Source: Candidatus Limnocylindrales bacterium
GTDB lineage: Bacteria > Moduliflexota > Moduliflexia > Moduliflexales > JAUQPW01
Assembly (NCBI GenBank): GCA_035559535.1
Contig: DATMBG010000039.1
Span: 12,816-76,815 of the forward strand
Length of the DNA: 64,000 nucleotides
Direction of reading: 5' to 3'
Of the stretch, positions 45,001 through 54,354 are shown piece by piece. The first letter of the stretch is position 1. Every line of letters begins with the position of its first letter. Position numbers and translations under genes: made by a program. The notes below the pieces were generated by a model, which saw only the letters and a program-made list of their open reading frames with translations, had not been told where the DNA came from and made no database searches.

Positions 45001-45492
45001 ACGTATGTACTTTCTGGACGTGTTGCGGAAGCGATTCCTCTTCTAGAGCGGGCTGTGGAGCAGATGGTTTCTATGAAAACAATGGGTGGCTTGTCGCTCC
45101 TGGTTGGCTGGCTGAGTGAATCCTATCTATTGGTAGGCCGAAGAAGCCTTGCCCTGGAGCTTGCCCTGCACGCCCTTGACCTCTCTCGTAACCACAAAGA
45201 ACGTGGACATGAGGCCTGGGCTCTCCGACTCCTGGGTGAGATCCACGCCCATCAGGCTCCTCCCCATGTCGAAGAAGCTGAAGATTATTATCGTCAGGCT
45301 TTTGGGCTGGCTGAGGAGCTGGGGATGCGTCCGCTCGTGGCTCATGTTCACTTTGGCCTTGGGAGTCTCCATCACAAGGTAGGAAGATCGGAGGAAGCAC
45401 GAGCTGAACTGTCCCAGACTATCGAGTTGTTCCGTTCTATGGAGATGACATTCTGGTTGAACCGGGCCGAGGCTATATTTGTGGGAAGTTAG
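42094..45492 (+). CDS. Zinc-ribbon / class III nucleotide cyclase / AAA ATPase / TPR regulator (second copy)
   Basis: 1132 residues, same architecture as the gene at 32984-36547. Two zinc ribbons (CESCGFENPPTMNFCGEC, CPQCGAENPPGFKFCGQC) precede a linker encoded by a palindromic repeat (residues 51-60), then the cyclase domain (about 80-275). Both metal Asp are present (LFADIKGSM, VLGDGIMALFG), but the Asn of the Asn-x3-Arg transition-state pair is His (TTHLAARM). The AAA NTPase has GEPGIGKSRLFYEFTR and LLVFEDLHWID. TPR-like helices follow to the end. DNA before about 44390 is visibly richer in GC than the rest of the gene and its surroundings, so the gene may be a mosaic. A membrane protein gene follows 11 bases later. 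Confidence 0.9.
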   Translation: MHCESCGFENPPTMNFCGECGTKLRLSCPQCGAENPPGFKFCGQCGAGLAIGATRQVAPTTDTGQVPLHPEPQIQRYTPKHLAEKILQSRSALEGERKQITILFADIKGSMELLAGLDPEEARRLLDPVLHAMMEAVHRYEGTVNQVLGDGIMALFGAPLAHEDHAVRACYAALTMQEAIRRYTEEVRYQHGIEVQIRVGLNSGEVVVRTIGNDLHMDYSAIGQTTHLAARMEQLATPGTIRLTMNTLRLAEDFIQVKSLGLVLVKGLQDPVEVFELVGAGPVRRRLQASLARGFTRFVGRQQELETLRQALEQAGRGQGQVVALVGEPGIGKSRLFYEFTRSHRTKGWLWLESSSVSYGKATAYLPVIDLLKAYFQIEDRDDVRRIREKVMGKILALDEALRPTLPALLSLLGVPMEDTSWKQLDPPQRRQRTLEAIKRLLLRESQIQPLLLVFEDLHWIDTETQAFLDSLIEGLPTARILLLVNYRPEYQHGWGSKTYCTQLRLDPLPSESVEELLQALLGNDASLQPLRPSLMERTEGNPFFLEESIRTLVETQALVGERGAYRLVKALPTLQMPGTVQAMLAARIDRLPPEEKHLLQCAAVIGKDVEFWLLQAIAELPEEALRRGLLHLQTAEFLYETSLFPDLEYTFKHALTHEVAYGSLLQERRRILHNQILRALETRSSDRLDENVERLAYHAQRGEVWDKALIYFRQAGSKAAARSANREAVSCFEQALVALQHLPESRDMLEQAIDLRFDLRNALFPLGKYEQILNFLREAETLAKTLDDQRRLGWVSSYMTHYFWWRGKLDQAAESGQRALAIATTFQDFGLQVATNLFLGQVYYNLGNYPQAMEFLRKNVESLQGDLIYERFNVATLPFVVSRHWLIRCLAEVGEFTEGRIRAEEAFQVAEAANDSLGLFAAYYGTGFLYLHKGEFQKAISLFERGLAFSQTWNISFFLHYINSALGYTYVLSGRVAEAIPLLERAVEQMVSMKTMGGLSLLVGWLSESYLLVGRRSLALELALHALDLSRNHKERGHEAWALRLLGEIHAHQAPPHVEEAEDYYRQAFGLAEELGMRPLVAHVHFGLGSLHHKVGRSEEARAELSQTIELFRSMEMTFWLNRAEAIFVGS
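42244..42272. repeat. GTAGGGG-family palindrome inside the cyclase coding sequence
   Basis: ATAGGGGCAACC (42244-42255) and GGTCGCCCCTAC (42261-42272) are complementary at 10 of 12 positions around a 5-base loop. In frame it encodes IGATRQVAPT, the linker between zinc ribbons and cyclase domain; the paralogue has a different linker there without a palindrome. Confidence 0.7.
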
Positions 45493-45503
45493 TTCTTAAC
45501 TTC

Positions 45504-46391
45504 ATGGGAAAGCAACTTACTTTTATGGACCGACTCTACAGTCTGATAGACAGGCTTTTCGATAAGTTAGAAAAAATCTGGGAAAGCATCTATACCCAGC
45601 GGATAGTCACCGATTTACTGGTTCTTGCCTTTGTAATTGGATTAATCGTTATTGAACTGAATCGAAAGGGAGTACTTCCAGAAACTCTCAGCGAGTGGGT
45701 CCCCCGCAACCATTTCTACGCAGTAGGTTTGGCCTTTACCTTACTTCTGTTCCTGGAAGCCATTGGGTTGGTCTTTGCACTTGCTCATTCCGTGGCTGAC
45801 TCTCTGGGTAAGCAATTTCAGGTGCTCTCTTTGATTCTTTTACGTAAACCTTTCAAAGAGTTTATATACTTCGACGAACCTATCACCTGGACCCAGGTCT
45901 CCAGTCCTGTACTTCATATTCTTGCCGATGCGAGCGGTGCATTACTTATCTTTGTTGCCCTGGGGTTCTACTATCATGTGCAACAGCATCGTCCCATCAC
46001 CAAGGATACCCTGGAGCAGTTTAGATTTACGGCAGCTAAGAAGTTAGTGTCTCTACTCTTATTAACCCTTTTTGTAATGATTGGAGTAAATCATCTTCGG
46101 AGTTACCTGGTTCAAGGATCTATCAACAGTTTTTTCGATACCTTTTATACTCTCCTTATCTTTAGTGACGTATTGATTGTATTGATTTCGCTACGGTATA
46201 GTTCGACCTATAAGGTCGTCTTTCGCAATTCCGGTTTTGCTTTAGTTACGGTGGTGATTCGGCTGGCCTTAACCGCTCCGCCTTATATTGATGTAGGCCT
46301 TGGGCTATGTGCAGCCATTTTGGCCTTGGGATTTACGCTGGCATATAATGCCTTTGAGCCTGTGGTACGGGAACGCATTGAAAAAGACTAA
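45504..46391 (+). CDS. Multi-pass membrane protein of unknown function
   Basis: 295 residues. An amphipathic N-terminus (LYSLIDRLFDKLEKIWESI) is followed by about seven hydrophobic segments, for example IVTDLLVLAFVIGLIVIEL, AVGLAFTLLLFLEAIGLVFAL, ASGALLIFVALGFYYHV, LVSLLLLTLFVMIGVNHL and LCAAILALGFTLAYNAF. No family motif is recognised and no catalytic residues stand out. It begins 11 bases after the second cyclase gene and is probably co-transcribed with it, so a role as membrane partner or effector of that regulator is possible but unproven. No ribosome site is clear. Confidence 0.75.
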   Translation: MGKQLTFMDRLYSLIDRLFDKLEKIWESIYTQRIVTDLLVLAFVIGLIVIELNRKGVLPETLSEWVPRNHFYAVGLAFTLLLFLEAIGLVFALAHSVADSLGKQFQVLSLILLRKPFKEFIYFDEPITWTQVSSPVLHILADASGALLIFVALGFYYHVQQHRPITKDTLEQFRFTAAKKLVSLLLLTLFVMIGVNHLRSYLVQGSINSFFDTFYTLLIFSDVLIVLISLRYSSTYKVVFRNSGFALVTVVIRLALTAPPYIDVGLGLCAAILALGFTLAYNAFEPVVRERIEKD

Positions 46392-46482
46392 AGAACTTTG
46401 TCAGGTAGGATAAAAAGGGAGGGGAATCCTTGGGATCAAGGATTTTTAATTCTTTTCAAAATCAAACGGGACGTTTAACCTA

Positions 46483-46866
46483 CTAATCGGAGTTTCCCTC
46501 TGAAAGCCATCTAAGAATTCTAAAGTGCAAGGCCGCACTATTAAGATCTTCCATTTCACAAAATACTTTCATAAACTCGCGGCCTTCTATAAGGTAGCAC
46601 AGATCCTTAAAAAATAACGCAATAATAACCCCTTTACAGGTTTCTGGATCGATGGATTTATTTTTTAAGTATCGGACCAGAGTCGGATAGATTTTATCAC
46701 GCAAATACTCCCAGGATTTATCCACGGGCAAAACAACTTCATAAAAAAGAACTTTATCCCCGGACTCTTCCTGGGTTTTAGATAATTCTTCCAAAGTTTG
46801 GTTGTAAGCGATACCCGGTATGATTTTAAAGGCTTTTGAGAATAAAAGCTCACGAAAATCGGCCAC
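46483..46866 (-). CDS. Small protein of unknown function, last gene of the hibernation/sigma operon
   Basis: 127 residues from GTG 46866, with GGAGG 9 bases upstream. No signal peptide or membrane segment. The sequence is mixed and helical (TLEELSKTQEESGDKVLFYEVVLP, LRDKIYPTLVRYLKNKSIDPETCKG, MEDLNSAALHFRILRWLSE). I recognise no family. It starts 33 bases after the eRF1-like gene on the same strand, so it is probably the fourth gene of the set that begins at 49435. Confidence 0.75.
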   Translation of the reverse strand: MADFRELLFSKAFKIIPGIAYNQTLEELSKTQEESGDKVLFYEVVLPVDKSWEYLRDKIYPTLVRYLKNKSIDPETCKGVIIALFFKDLCYLIEGREFMKVFCEMEDLNSAALHFRILRWLSEGNSD

Positions 46867-46899
46867 AGTTGGAACCTCCTCAAGTAAGATTTCTCCTCG

Positions 46900-48078
46900 T
46901 CAAGCCGGTGGTAAAGCTCGAAGGGAAGCCGGCATTTTAAAGCGGAGTAAAGCTCCGATCCTTCCCAGTTGTTTTAAAATAGGATTATTTGGGATATGTT
47001 CCACTTCTCCCCGTTGGCGGTAGACTTCTTCAATAGCTTCATCTACCACATCGGGGACCTCTTCAAGGGGTCCTTGACAAATCGGGCAGGATTTTTCTTC
47101 CACCGTGGTTAAAAGTCCACAATTCCGGCACTCTAAGCCGGGAGCCGAAAAATCTTCCTCTACCAACAGGGTATGGATATTTCCTACATAAAGGGCTTTT
47201 AAGGTATCGTGTAACCCGGAGACCCCAAAGCCTCCCGTAGCCACTTCTTCCATAAGTCGGGTTACCAGTTGCACTTCCTGCTTCTGTTCCACATCTCTTT
47301 CGATCTGAAGGATTTGAGTCTTAATTTCCTGGATGGGGGTTTCCACATCCAGATCCAGCCGGGCGACCAATCTTTTTATGAGGAAGCTATGTAAACATCT
47401 TTCAAATTCCGGGAGGATATCGCTTCGTCCTCCAATAACAAGATAGTCGAAGCGCTTCTCTTTGAAGAAATCAAAGACCCGATCGGCAACCTGTTTAAGA
47501 TGCCGATAAACATGGTATTCAATATGACGCTCGATGCGTTTTTCTTCCAGACCGTACCACCCGGCTATCCGAACTTTTCCCGGAACCTCCTCATCAAAGA
47601 CTTTAAAATGCTCTAGAATTTCGCCTAAATACACCTCAAAGATTCTGGCTTTATCGCGACTGACCAGGACTAAACAATAGCGATGATATTCATCCAGGAG
47701 AACGGTTAGAGGGCGTATGTAGGGATCATTTCCAACCACGAGAACATTCTTAACAGGTCGGGGAAGCCGATATACTTGCCAGAAATCCTTTCCACTACAG
47801 GAGAAAATAGCCAGACCTCTGGTATTATTTCGTTTAAACTCTTCTCCTACAAAACGCTCGATTTTTTCAAAATCTTCTTCCAGGGATTTCATGACCCCAT
47901 GGGGTAGGTGTTCTGCTTCCAGCTCCAGCCGCCGTTCTTTAATTAAATTTTTAGTGATTGTTTCATAATCCCGGGGGGTATATTTACTTCCATCTACATT
48001 CAGATAAAAGCTACAGGTCTTATAGGTTTCTCCCTTAAAATTTAAAAGTTTCTCTATATCTGCCGAAGAAATCATCAA
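46900..48078 (-). CDS. Bacterial eRF1-like (baeRF) protein with zinc ribbon
   Basis: About 391 residues. The N-terminal domain (YKTCSFYLNVDGSKYTPRDYETI) and the middle part (RIAGWYGLEEKRIERHIEYHVYRHLKQVADRVFDF, then FDYLVIGGRSDILPEF) follow the pattern of bacterial archaeo-eukaryotic release-factor homologues. In these a GGQ-like loop is altered; here it reads AGWYGLEE, without a GGQ glutamine. The C-terminal third has a zinc ribbon (CRNCGLLTTVEEKSCPIC). eRF1 relatives of the Vms1/Pelota type release or rescue stalled ribosomes, so a ribosome-quality role is inferred. TTG 48078 or ATG 48075 is the start, after AAGGAG. It lies in an operon with a hibernation-factor fusion. Confidence 0.82.
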   Translation of the reverse strand: MMISSADIEKLLNFKGETYKTCSFYLNVDGSKYTPRDYETITKNLIKERRLELEAEHLPHGVMKSLEEDFEKIERFVGEEFKRNNTRGLAIFSCSGKDFWQVYRLPRPVKNVLVVGNDPYIRPLTVLLDEYHRYCLVLVSRDKARIFEVYLGEILEHFKVFDEEVPGKVRIAGWYGLEEKRIERHIEYHVYRHLKQVADRVFDFFKEKRFDYLVIGGRSDILPEFERCLHSFLIKRLVARLDLDVETPIQEIKTQILQIERDVEQKQEVQLVTRLMEEVATGGFGVSGLHDTLKALYVGNIHTLLVEEDFSAPGLECRNCGLLTTVEEKSCPICQGPLEEVPDVVDEAIEEVYRQRGEVEHIPNNPILKQLGRIGALLRFKMPASLRALPPA

Positions 48079-48139
48079 CTTCTCCTTACCTCCTTGTTGG
48101 TATCCTGGGATAGTCCGTTAAAGAAATCAGATTTCTTTG

Positions 48140-48376
48140 TTATTCTCGATTTTCTAAAGCTTGCTGAATCAATTTTTCCACCCGCTCTGAATAACCTTCC
48201 GGAAGGTCTACTTCTTCTAAAGTTGTAAAGAACTCTTCCGCCAGATTTAAAAGGGTCAGACGCTCTTCACAATTTGGGCACTCTTTAATATGTTCGGCAA
48301 TATCTTGAAGCAGGTCGGGGTGGAGTCCCTTATCCATATATTCTGAGAGGTAATTTATCACCAACTGACATTCCAT
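48140..48376 (-). CDS. Zinc-finger anti-sigma-like protein (zf-HC2 type)
   Basis: 78 residues. Near the start, C3 and the HxxxCxxC element in AEHIKECPNCEERLTLL form the zinc-binding pattern of cytoplasmic anti-sigma domains (ZAS/zf-HC2). A helical tail without transmembrane segment follows, so it is soluble. It sits 45 bases downstream of the gene that carries sigma region 2 and 4 domains, the normal place for a cognate anti-sigma factor. Because ZAS proteins bind sigma region 2/4 and can respond to oxidation of the cysteines, it probably holds the fusion protein inactive. That is inference from position and motif. Confidence 0.8.
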   Translation of the reverse strand: MECQLVINYLSEYMDKGLHPDLLQDIAEHIKECPNCEERLTLLNLAEEFFTTLEEVDLPEGYSERVEKLIQQALENRE

Positions 48377-48421
48377 AAACTTCCTTCACCTCCGTATCGG
48401 ATTCTTCTAAGAAAAGAAGCC

Positions 48422-49435
48422 TTACACGAGTTCTGTTTCTTCCAACTTTGCTTGTAAGAATTCCCGTGCAGATTGAATTTCTTTTCGTACCTCATCAACG
48501 GATTTTCTCCTCACCCAGGCCACTTCTTCCAGGCTGAAGCCTTCCACGCTGTAAAGTATAAAAGATTCCCGCCAGCCTTTGGGGAGTTGACTCAAGGTTT
48601 GATGAATATATTTTTGAATTTCTTGACGGGTTACGATCTCTTCAGGAGTCGGCATCTTATCATCCGGTACGAGATCTTCCAGTTTTAGAGTTTCATCCGG
48701 TTGCCAGAAATCCAGTATTTCACTTCCCAGGGTAGAGACGGCCTCTGTAGGCTCCGGTTCTGGAATTTCGGTTTCAACAGGAACTCTGGCCTCTCGCTCT
48801 GCTTTAATTTTCTCAACTTCCCGTTCCAAAATATCCAGGGCAATCCGATATAACCAGCGATCCAGGGGAAAGGAATCCGGCTTCTGATCAAAGTTTCTTA
48901 CTGCAAACAGAACAGTCTCATCTACTACGTCGGTAATCGTCAGATCATAGGGTTCTATATCTTCTATGAGTTGATGGTAGATGATCTCCCTTCGGACAAA
49001 ATTATAGAGTTTCTTAAGTTGAGGAAGGATCAGGTCGGTAAGTGCCTTAGCTTCATAGGTCTTTTCATAAGGAGCCATTCCCGAAACAAGTTCTTGAACT
49101 TGGAATTTAGCCCGCTTTCGCTTATAGGCATCTTCCATTCGGAGCTTACTTTTAACATCTTCCAGTTGCTTGAGGAGCTCTCCACAGACTTCTTTCAAAA
49201 CATGCCGAAGGTTCTTACCTTGCTCCTCGGCATGGAGTTGTCGTTTGGGAAGGGAAAGGGTGAAAAGAGCTGCATACTCCTCTTTTCTTGGGTGTTTCTC
49301 CAGGGTTACATGTAGAAATACTTGATCTTCCGGGAACTTTAAGGTTCGCCGTTCTATTCTTTTAATCTGTCTTTCCAGATAGTTCTTAATCGAAAACGCC
49401 GGCTCCAGATTCTTGTAGAAAACTTCGTGTCGCAA
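48422..49435 (-). CDS. Ribosome-hibernation-factor-like domain fused to ECF-type sigma factor regions
   Basis: About 337 residues from TTG 49435, which lies 8 bases after GGAGG; an upstream GTG at 49453 would put the ribosome site inside the gene. Residues 1-120 resemble HPF/RaiA: HEVFYKNLEPAFSIKNYLERQI, HVTLEKHPRKEEYAALFTLSLPKRQLHAEEQGKNL and a basic QLEDVKSKLRMEDAYKRKR. Residues about 134-206 look like sigma region 2 (DVVDETVLFAVRNFD, SFPLDRWLYRIALDILERE). After an acidic linker, about 274-332 resembles region 4 (TLSQLPKGWRESFILYSVEGFSLEEVAWVRRKSVDEVRKEI). Both halves are degenerate compared with stand-alone families. It heads a four-gene operon with an anti-sigma-like and an eRF1-like gene. 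Confidence 0.78.
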   Translation of the reverse strand: MRHEVFYKNLEPAFSIKNYLERQIKRIERRTLKFPEDQVFLHVTLEKHPRKEEYAALFTLSLPKRQLHAEEQGKNLRHVLKEVCGELLKQLEDVKSKLRMEDAYKRKRAKFQVQELVSGMAPYEKTYEAKALTDLILPQLKKLYNFVRREIIYHQLIEDIEPYDLTITDVVDETVLFAVRNFDQKPDSFPLDRWLYRIALDILEREVEKIKAEREARVPVETEIPEPEPTEAVSTLGSEILDFWQPDETLKLEDLVPDDKMPTPEEIVTRQEIQKYIHQTLSQLPKGWRESFILYSVEGFSLEEVAWVRRKSVDEVRKEIQSAREFLQAKLEETELV

Positions 49436-49741
49436 CAGACTCACCTCCGACACTCAATCCAACAGGATGAGAAGGGGATACTGGATTTGGAGGGAAACTG
49501 CCTTCCTTTCAGGGTTTTTTTCTTGACTTTGGGTTGTATTTGTGGGCTCTGGTCTTCAACCTGTTTGGGTCAGGTTAAAGGATCCAGAGCGCACGGGGTA
49601 GGGGTTTTCAGAAGGTTGATTCGGAAAAGCTACCTTCTCTCCCCTTTCTTAACATGGGCCAGGAAATTTACCCGTTGAATCGGATTCGGATCAACTGTTA
49701 TTGGATATCCTATACCTTTGTAGTGCCTTTACAGGCTTCCT

Positions 49742-51466
<1,725 letters not shown>

Positions 51467-51485
51467 TGGATCCTTCTCGGGACGG

Positions 51486-51773
51486 CTATTCTAGAATGGC
51501 TAAGACATCATCTTCTCGTAGGATGAGATACTCTTCCTCATCGAGTTTAACTTCAGTTCCCGCATATTTGCCGAAGAGAACTTTCTGACCAACCTGAACT
51601 TCCAGGGGCAATTGTTTACCGTTTTCTAACCACTTCCCCTTTCCAACCGCAATAACTTCACCCTGTTGAGGTTTCTCCTTGGCGGTATCTGGGATGATGA
51701 TCCCTCCTTTCCGAACTTCGGGTTCTTCTATTCTTTTAACGACGATTCGATCATGAAGTGGAGTAATTTTCAT
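51486..51773 (-). CDS. groS: Co-chaperonin GroES
   Basis: 95 residues, usual length. It starts [38 protein letters not shown] as a typical GroES: the mobile loop is the [13 protein letters not shown] region, and the roof and base strands carry [29 protein letters not shown]. It forms the heptameric lid of GroEL. The ATG has AGGAGG upstream. The promoter at 51892-51920 is a plain sigma-70 type. No CIRCE or heat-shock operator was found, so regulation may be by sigma factor or mRNA processing. Confidence 0.98.
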   Translation of the reverse strand: MKITPLHDRIVVKRIEEPEVRKGGIIIPDTAKEKPQQGEVIAVGKGKWLENGKQLPLEVQVGQKVLFGKYAGTEVKLDEEEYLILREDDVLAILE

Positions 51774-51891
51774 CGTTACTACCTCCTTTCAGGTGCAGTT
51801 TGACCATGGATTTTTAGAAAATTCTCTGACTTTAAGGTAAACTCTCAGGTATACCCAGGACGGTTGAAGGTTTTAGATGAGATTCACTTTT

Positions 51892-51920
51892 ATTATAAAA
51901 TCTTAGTCCGAATTTATCAA
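51892..51920 (-). promoter_or_regulatory. Sigma-70-type promoter of groES-groEL
   Basis: Read on the minus strand: TTGATA (51915-51920), 17-base spacer, TATAAT (51892-51897). It predicts a leader of about 110 bases before groES. No inverted operator overlaps it. Confidence 0.7.
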
Positions 51921-52025
51921 GTCTTTTTCTAATAACTTTAGAAAGTTAAATTCCCTCCTAAGGGTTATCCCCCTTCCCTTTTGTAAAAAATAGAGTAAAA
52001 AAACTTTGTTTATTTTTAACTGGGA

Positions 52026-54053
52026 TTAATCCTGGGTATAGAGTTGACGTATGTCATCTTCACGCCCCAATACGACCAGGATATCTCCTTCTTCCAGTTT
52101 TCGGTTGGGGTCTGGGAAGTGTCGCTGTTCCTTTCCATTTCGCCCGGGACTGATCACCGCTAAAACATTGAGGTGGTATTGAGTTCGGAGATTAGTTTCC
52201 CCAATGGTCCTACCGACCAGTTCAGGAGGTACTACAATTTTATCGATTCGGAATCCTTCCGGTAGCTCCAGACGATCGGTTAAAAGTTTATCTTCAGACC
52301 TGGTCACAAATCGGGACAGGAGCATTTTCCTTCGAAGGGCTTCCCGATCCAGGGTACTTAGGACATCCCGGCGGGTTACAATACCGAGAAACTGTAAAGA
52401 ATCTTTGCTTCTAACTACGGGCAACTCTTCCAGATCTTGAAGCCAGAACTTCTCTAAAACGTCTGCAAGTCGGTCCATAGGGTAGGCCACCGAGACCGGA
52501 GTGGCAAGGTCTTTGGCTATAACAAGGGTTTCAAGGTCTTTCTCAGAGAGGAACTCCTTGATATCGTGCAGGTTGATGACCCCTAAGAGATTTCCTCGCT
52601 GGTCTCCTACGTACAGATAGTCACTTCGGGAGGCATAAAATCGTTTTAGGATTTCATCGAAACGGAGATTTTCCGGGAGAAGCGAAACGCCTGTTTTTAA
52701 AATATCCTGAACCCGCATCGAATAGAGGACCATCTCTTCCATCCCACGGCTGAGTTGAATTCCGCGTTGTTTAAGTCTTTCGGTATAGATAGACTCTGGT
52801 TTGATCTTGCTGGCCACATAACTGCTGAGGATGCAGGAGAGCATTAAGGGAAGGATAATTCCGTAATCCAGTGTCAGCTCAAAAATGATCAGAATGGCCA
52901 TGATAGGGGCATGGGTTGTTCCGGCCAGCAGACATCCCATACCTACCAGGGCATAAGCCCCTGAGGGGGCCGTCAAGAGAGGAAAGAAATAGTTAACCGC
53001 ATTTCCTACTGCCCCTCCGAGGGCGGCTCCCACGAAGAGGCTGGGAGTAAAGACTCCTCCAGAACCGCCGGAGCCGACAGTGATGGCCGTGGCAATAATT
53101 TTTAAGAAAAAGAGGATCAGTACCAGGGGTCCGGGAAGCTGCTGATTTAAAATTCGGCTTGCGACTTCATAACCATTACCCCAGACGTGGGGAAAACTTA
53201 ATCCGAGGATTCCTACGAGGAATCCTCCCAAAGGAATCTTAAAATAAGCAGGAATTTTAATTTTTTTGAAAATTTCTTCTCCTTTAAAGAGGGCCTCAAT
53301 AAACAAATAGGCTGCAAATCCAGCCAGGATTCCCAGAAAGACATAAAAAATGAGCTCGAAATGGCTGACCATGGAAAAGGGTGGGATACGGTAGGTCGGT
53401 TGATTGCCCATGACTCCCCGGGATACAAGGGTTGCAGCAACCGAAGAGATCACCACAGGGGCAAAAATATCGGTAGCAAAGTTTCCCATGATAATCTCTA
53501 GAACGAAAATGGCGGCAGCGATGGGGGTATTATAAGCCGCTGCCATACCCGAGGCAACCCCACATCCCACCAGGATGCTCAGCTTGATTCTGGATATGCG
53601 GAGTAATTGCCCGAATTGGGAAGCAAGCATGGCCCCGATTTGTACGATAGGTCCCTCTCGGCCAACCGATCCGCCTGAACCAATGATCATCAACGACGAA
53701 AGGGATCTGAAAAGGACCGAACGAACTTCGATCTCTCCCCCCCTTAAAGAGACTGCCTCCATGATGTCAGAAATTCCGTAGGATTTAGTTTTTTTGGCCA
53801 GGGAATAGAGAATAAAGCTGGCCAGGGTTCCCCCTGCCGTGGGAACTAAAATCCGGTAATACCAGGGAAGTTGAAGGGCCGCATCCAGCAGATTTTCCCA
53901 AGAGCCTAGAAAGAGTCTTTGAACGATAGCCGTCAGATACTTAAAAATAATAGCTCCAAAGCCTCCCAGTATCCCTACGATGCCTGCATAGAGAAATAAA
54001 AGGGTCGTTTCATCCGGTCGGATTTGCCTGGGTTCTCTCAGAAAGACTCGCAT
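52026..54053 (-). CDS. ClC-type chloride channel/transporter with CBS pair and RCK-C domain
   Basis: 675 residues. The membrane part (about 20-430) has the ClC selectivity signatures GSGGSVGREGPIVQIG, with the gating Glu in GREGP, and GSGGSGGVFTPSLFVGA. Two CBS domains follow (about 445-575, including VAYPMDRLADVLEKFWLQDLEELPVV). A C-terminal TrkA-C/RCK-C-like domain comes last (about 600-672, FRIDKIVVPPELVGRTIGETNLRTQ). The second signature carries Phe and Pro as usual. Whether it is a channel or a Cl/H antiporter cannot be decided by eye. CBS and RCK-C suggest regulation by nucleotides or ions. The start is ATG 54053. It is divergent from glnE. Confidence 0.94.
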   Translation of the reverse strand: MRVFLREPRQIRPDETTLLFLYAGIVGILGGFGAIIFKYLTAIVQRLFLGSWENLLDAALQLPWYYRILVPTAGGTLASFILYSLAKKTKSYGISDIMEAVSLRGGEIEVRSVLFRSLSSLMIIGSGGSVGREGPIVQIGAMLASQFGQLLRISRIKLSILVGCGVASGMAAAYNTPIAAAIFVLEIIMGNFATDIFAPVVISSVAATLVSRGVMGNQPTYRIPPFSMVSHFELIFYVFLGILAGFAAYLFIEALFKGEEIFKKIKIPAYFKIPLGGFLVGILGLSFPHVWGNGYEVASRILNQQLPGPLVLILFFLKIIATAITVGSGGSGGVFTPSLFVGAALGGAVGNAVNYFFPLLTAPSGAYALVGMGCLLAGTTHAPIMAILIIFELTLDYGIILPLMLSCILSSYVASKIKPESIYTERLKQRGIQLSRGMEEMVLYSMRVQDILKTGVSLLPENLRFDEILKRFYASRSDYLYVGDQRGNLLGVINLHDIKEFLSEKDLETLVIAKDLATPVSVAYPMDRLADVLEKFWLQDLEELPVVRSKDSLQFLGIVTRRDVLSTLDREALRRKMLLSRFVTRSEDKLLTDRLELPEGFRIDKIVVPPELVGRTIGETNLRTQYHLNVLAVISPGRNGKEQRHFPDPNRKLEEGDILVVLGREDDIRQLYTQD

Positions 54054-54116
54054 AACTATGGCTTCTTCAATAAAATAAAATCAAGACATCCTACTGATAG
54101 AATAGATAGGTACAAG

Positions 54117-54149
54117 GAGTACCCTGCACTTTCAACGTGCCTCGTACTC
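54117..54149. repeat. Hairpin in the ClC-glnE divergent region
   Basis: GAGTAC (54117-54122) pairs with GTACTC (54144-54149), extended outward by three A/G-T pairs, and GCAC...GTGC is nested inside. It sits between two divergent genes, where a terminator is not expected, so it may be a dispersed palindrome or an operator. The rest of the 300-base region shows nothing else clear. Confidence 0.5.
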
Positions 54150-54318
54150 TTTCTACCTTATCCCCTCCTTCCTATAGGCATCAAGATAAGGACCGGTCGG
54201 GGGGCGTGGGTGTCTTGCCACCTCATCCCCTCCCCTGGGGCTTCAGGAAAGGGAATGCGGTGAAGGATTTTAGATTTCGGTCAATTTCTTTTTCTCTTGA
54301 TCTGGACCTCTATTTATC

Positions 54319-54348
54319 TTGACGGTTTTACAGGCTTATGGTTACATT
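54319..54348 (+). promoter_or_regulatory. Candidate promoter directly before glnE
   Basis: TTGACG (54319-54324), an 18-base spacer and TACATT (54343-54348). The predicted transcription start falls at about 54355, the A of the best glnE ATG, which would make the mRNA leaderless. This also argues against the longer reading from TTG 54319. Confidence 0.4.
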
Positions 54349-54354
54349 ATTTCC

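Noticed and set aside
51774-52025. CIRCE/HrcA operator at groES
   Set aside because: No TTAGCACTC-N9-GAGTGCTAA or near match in the region on either strand.
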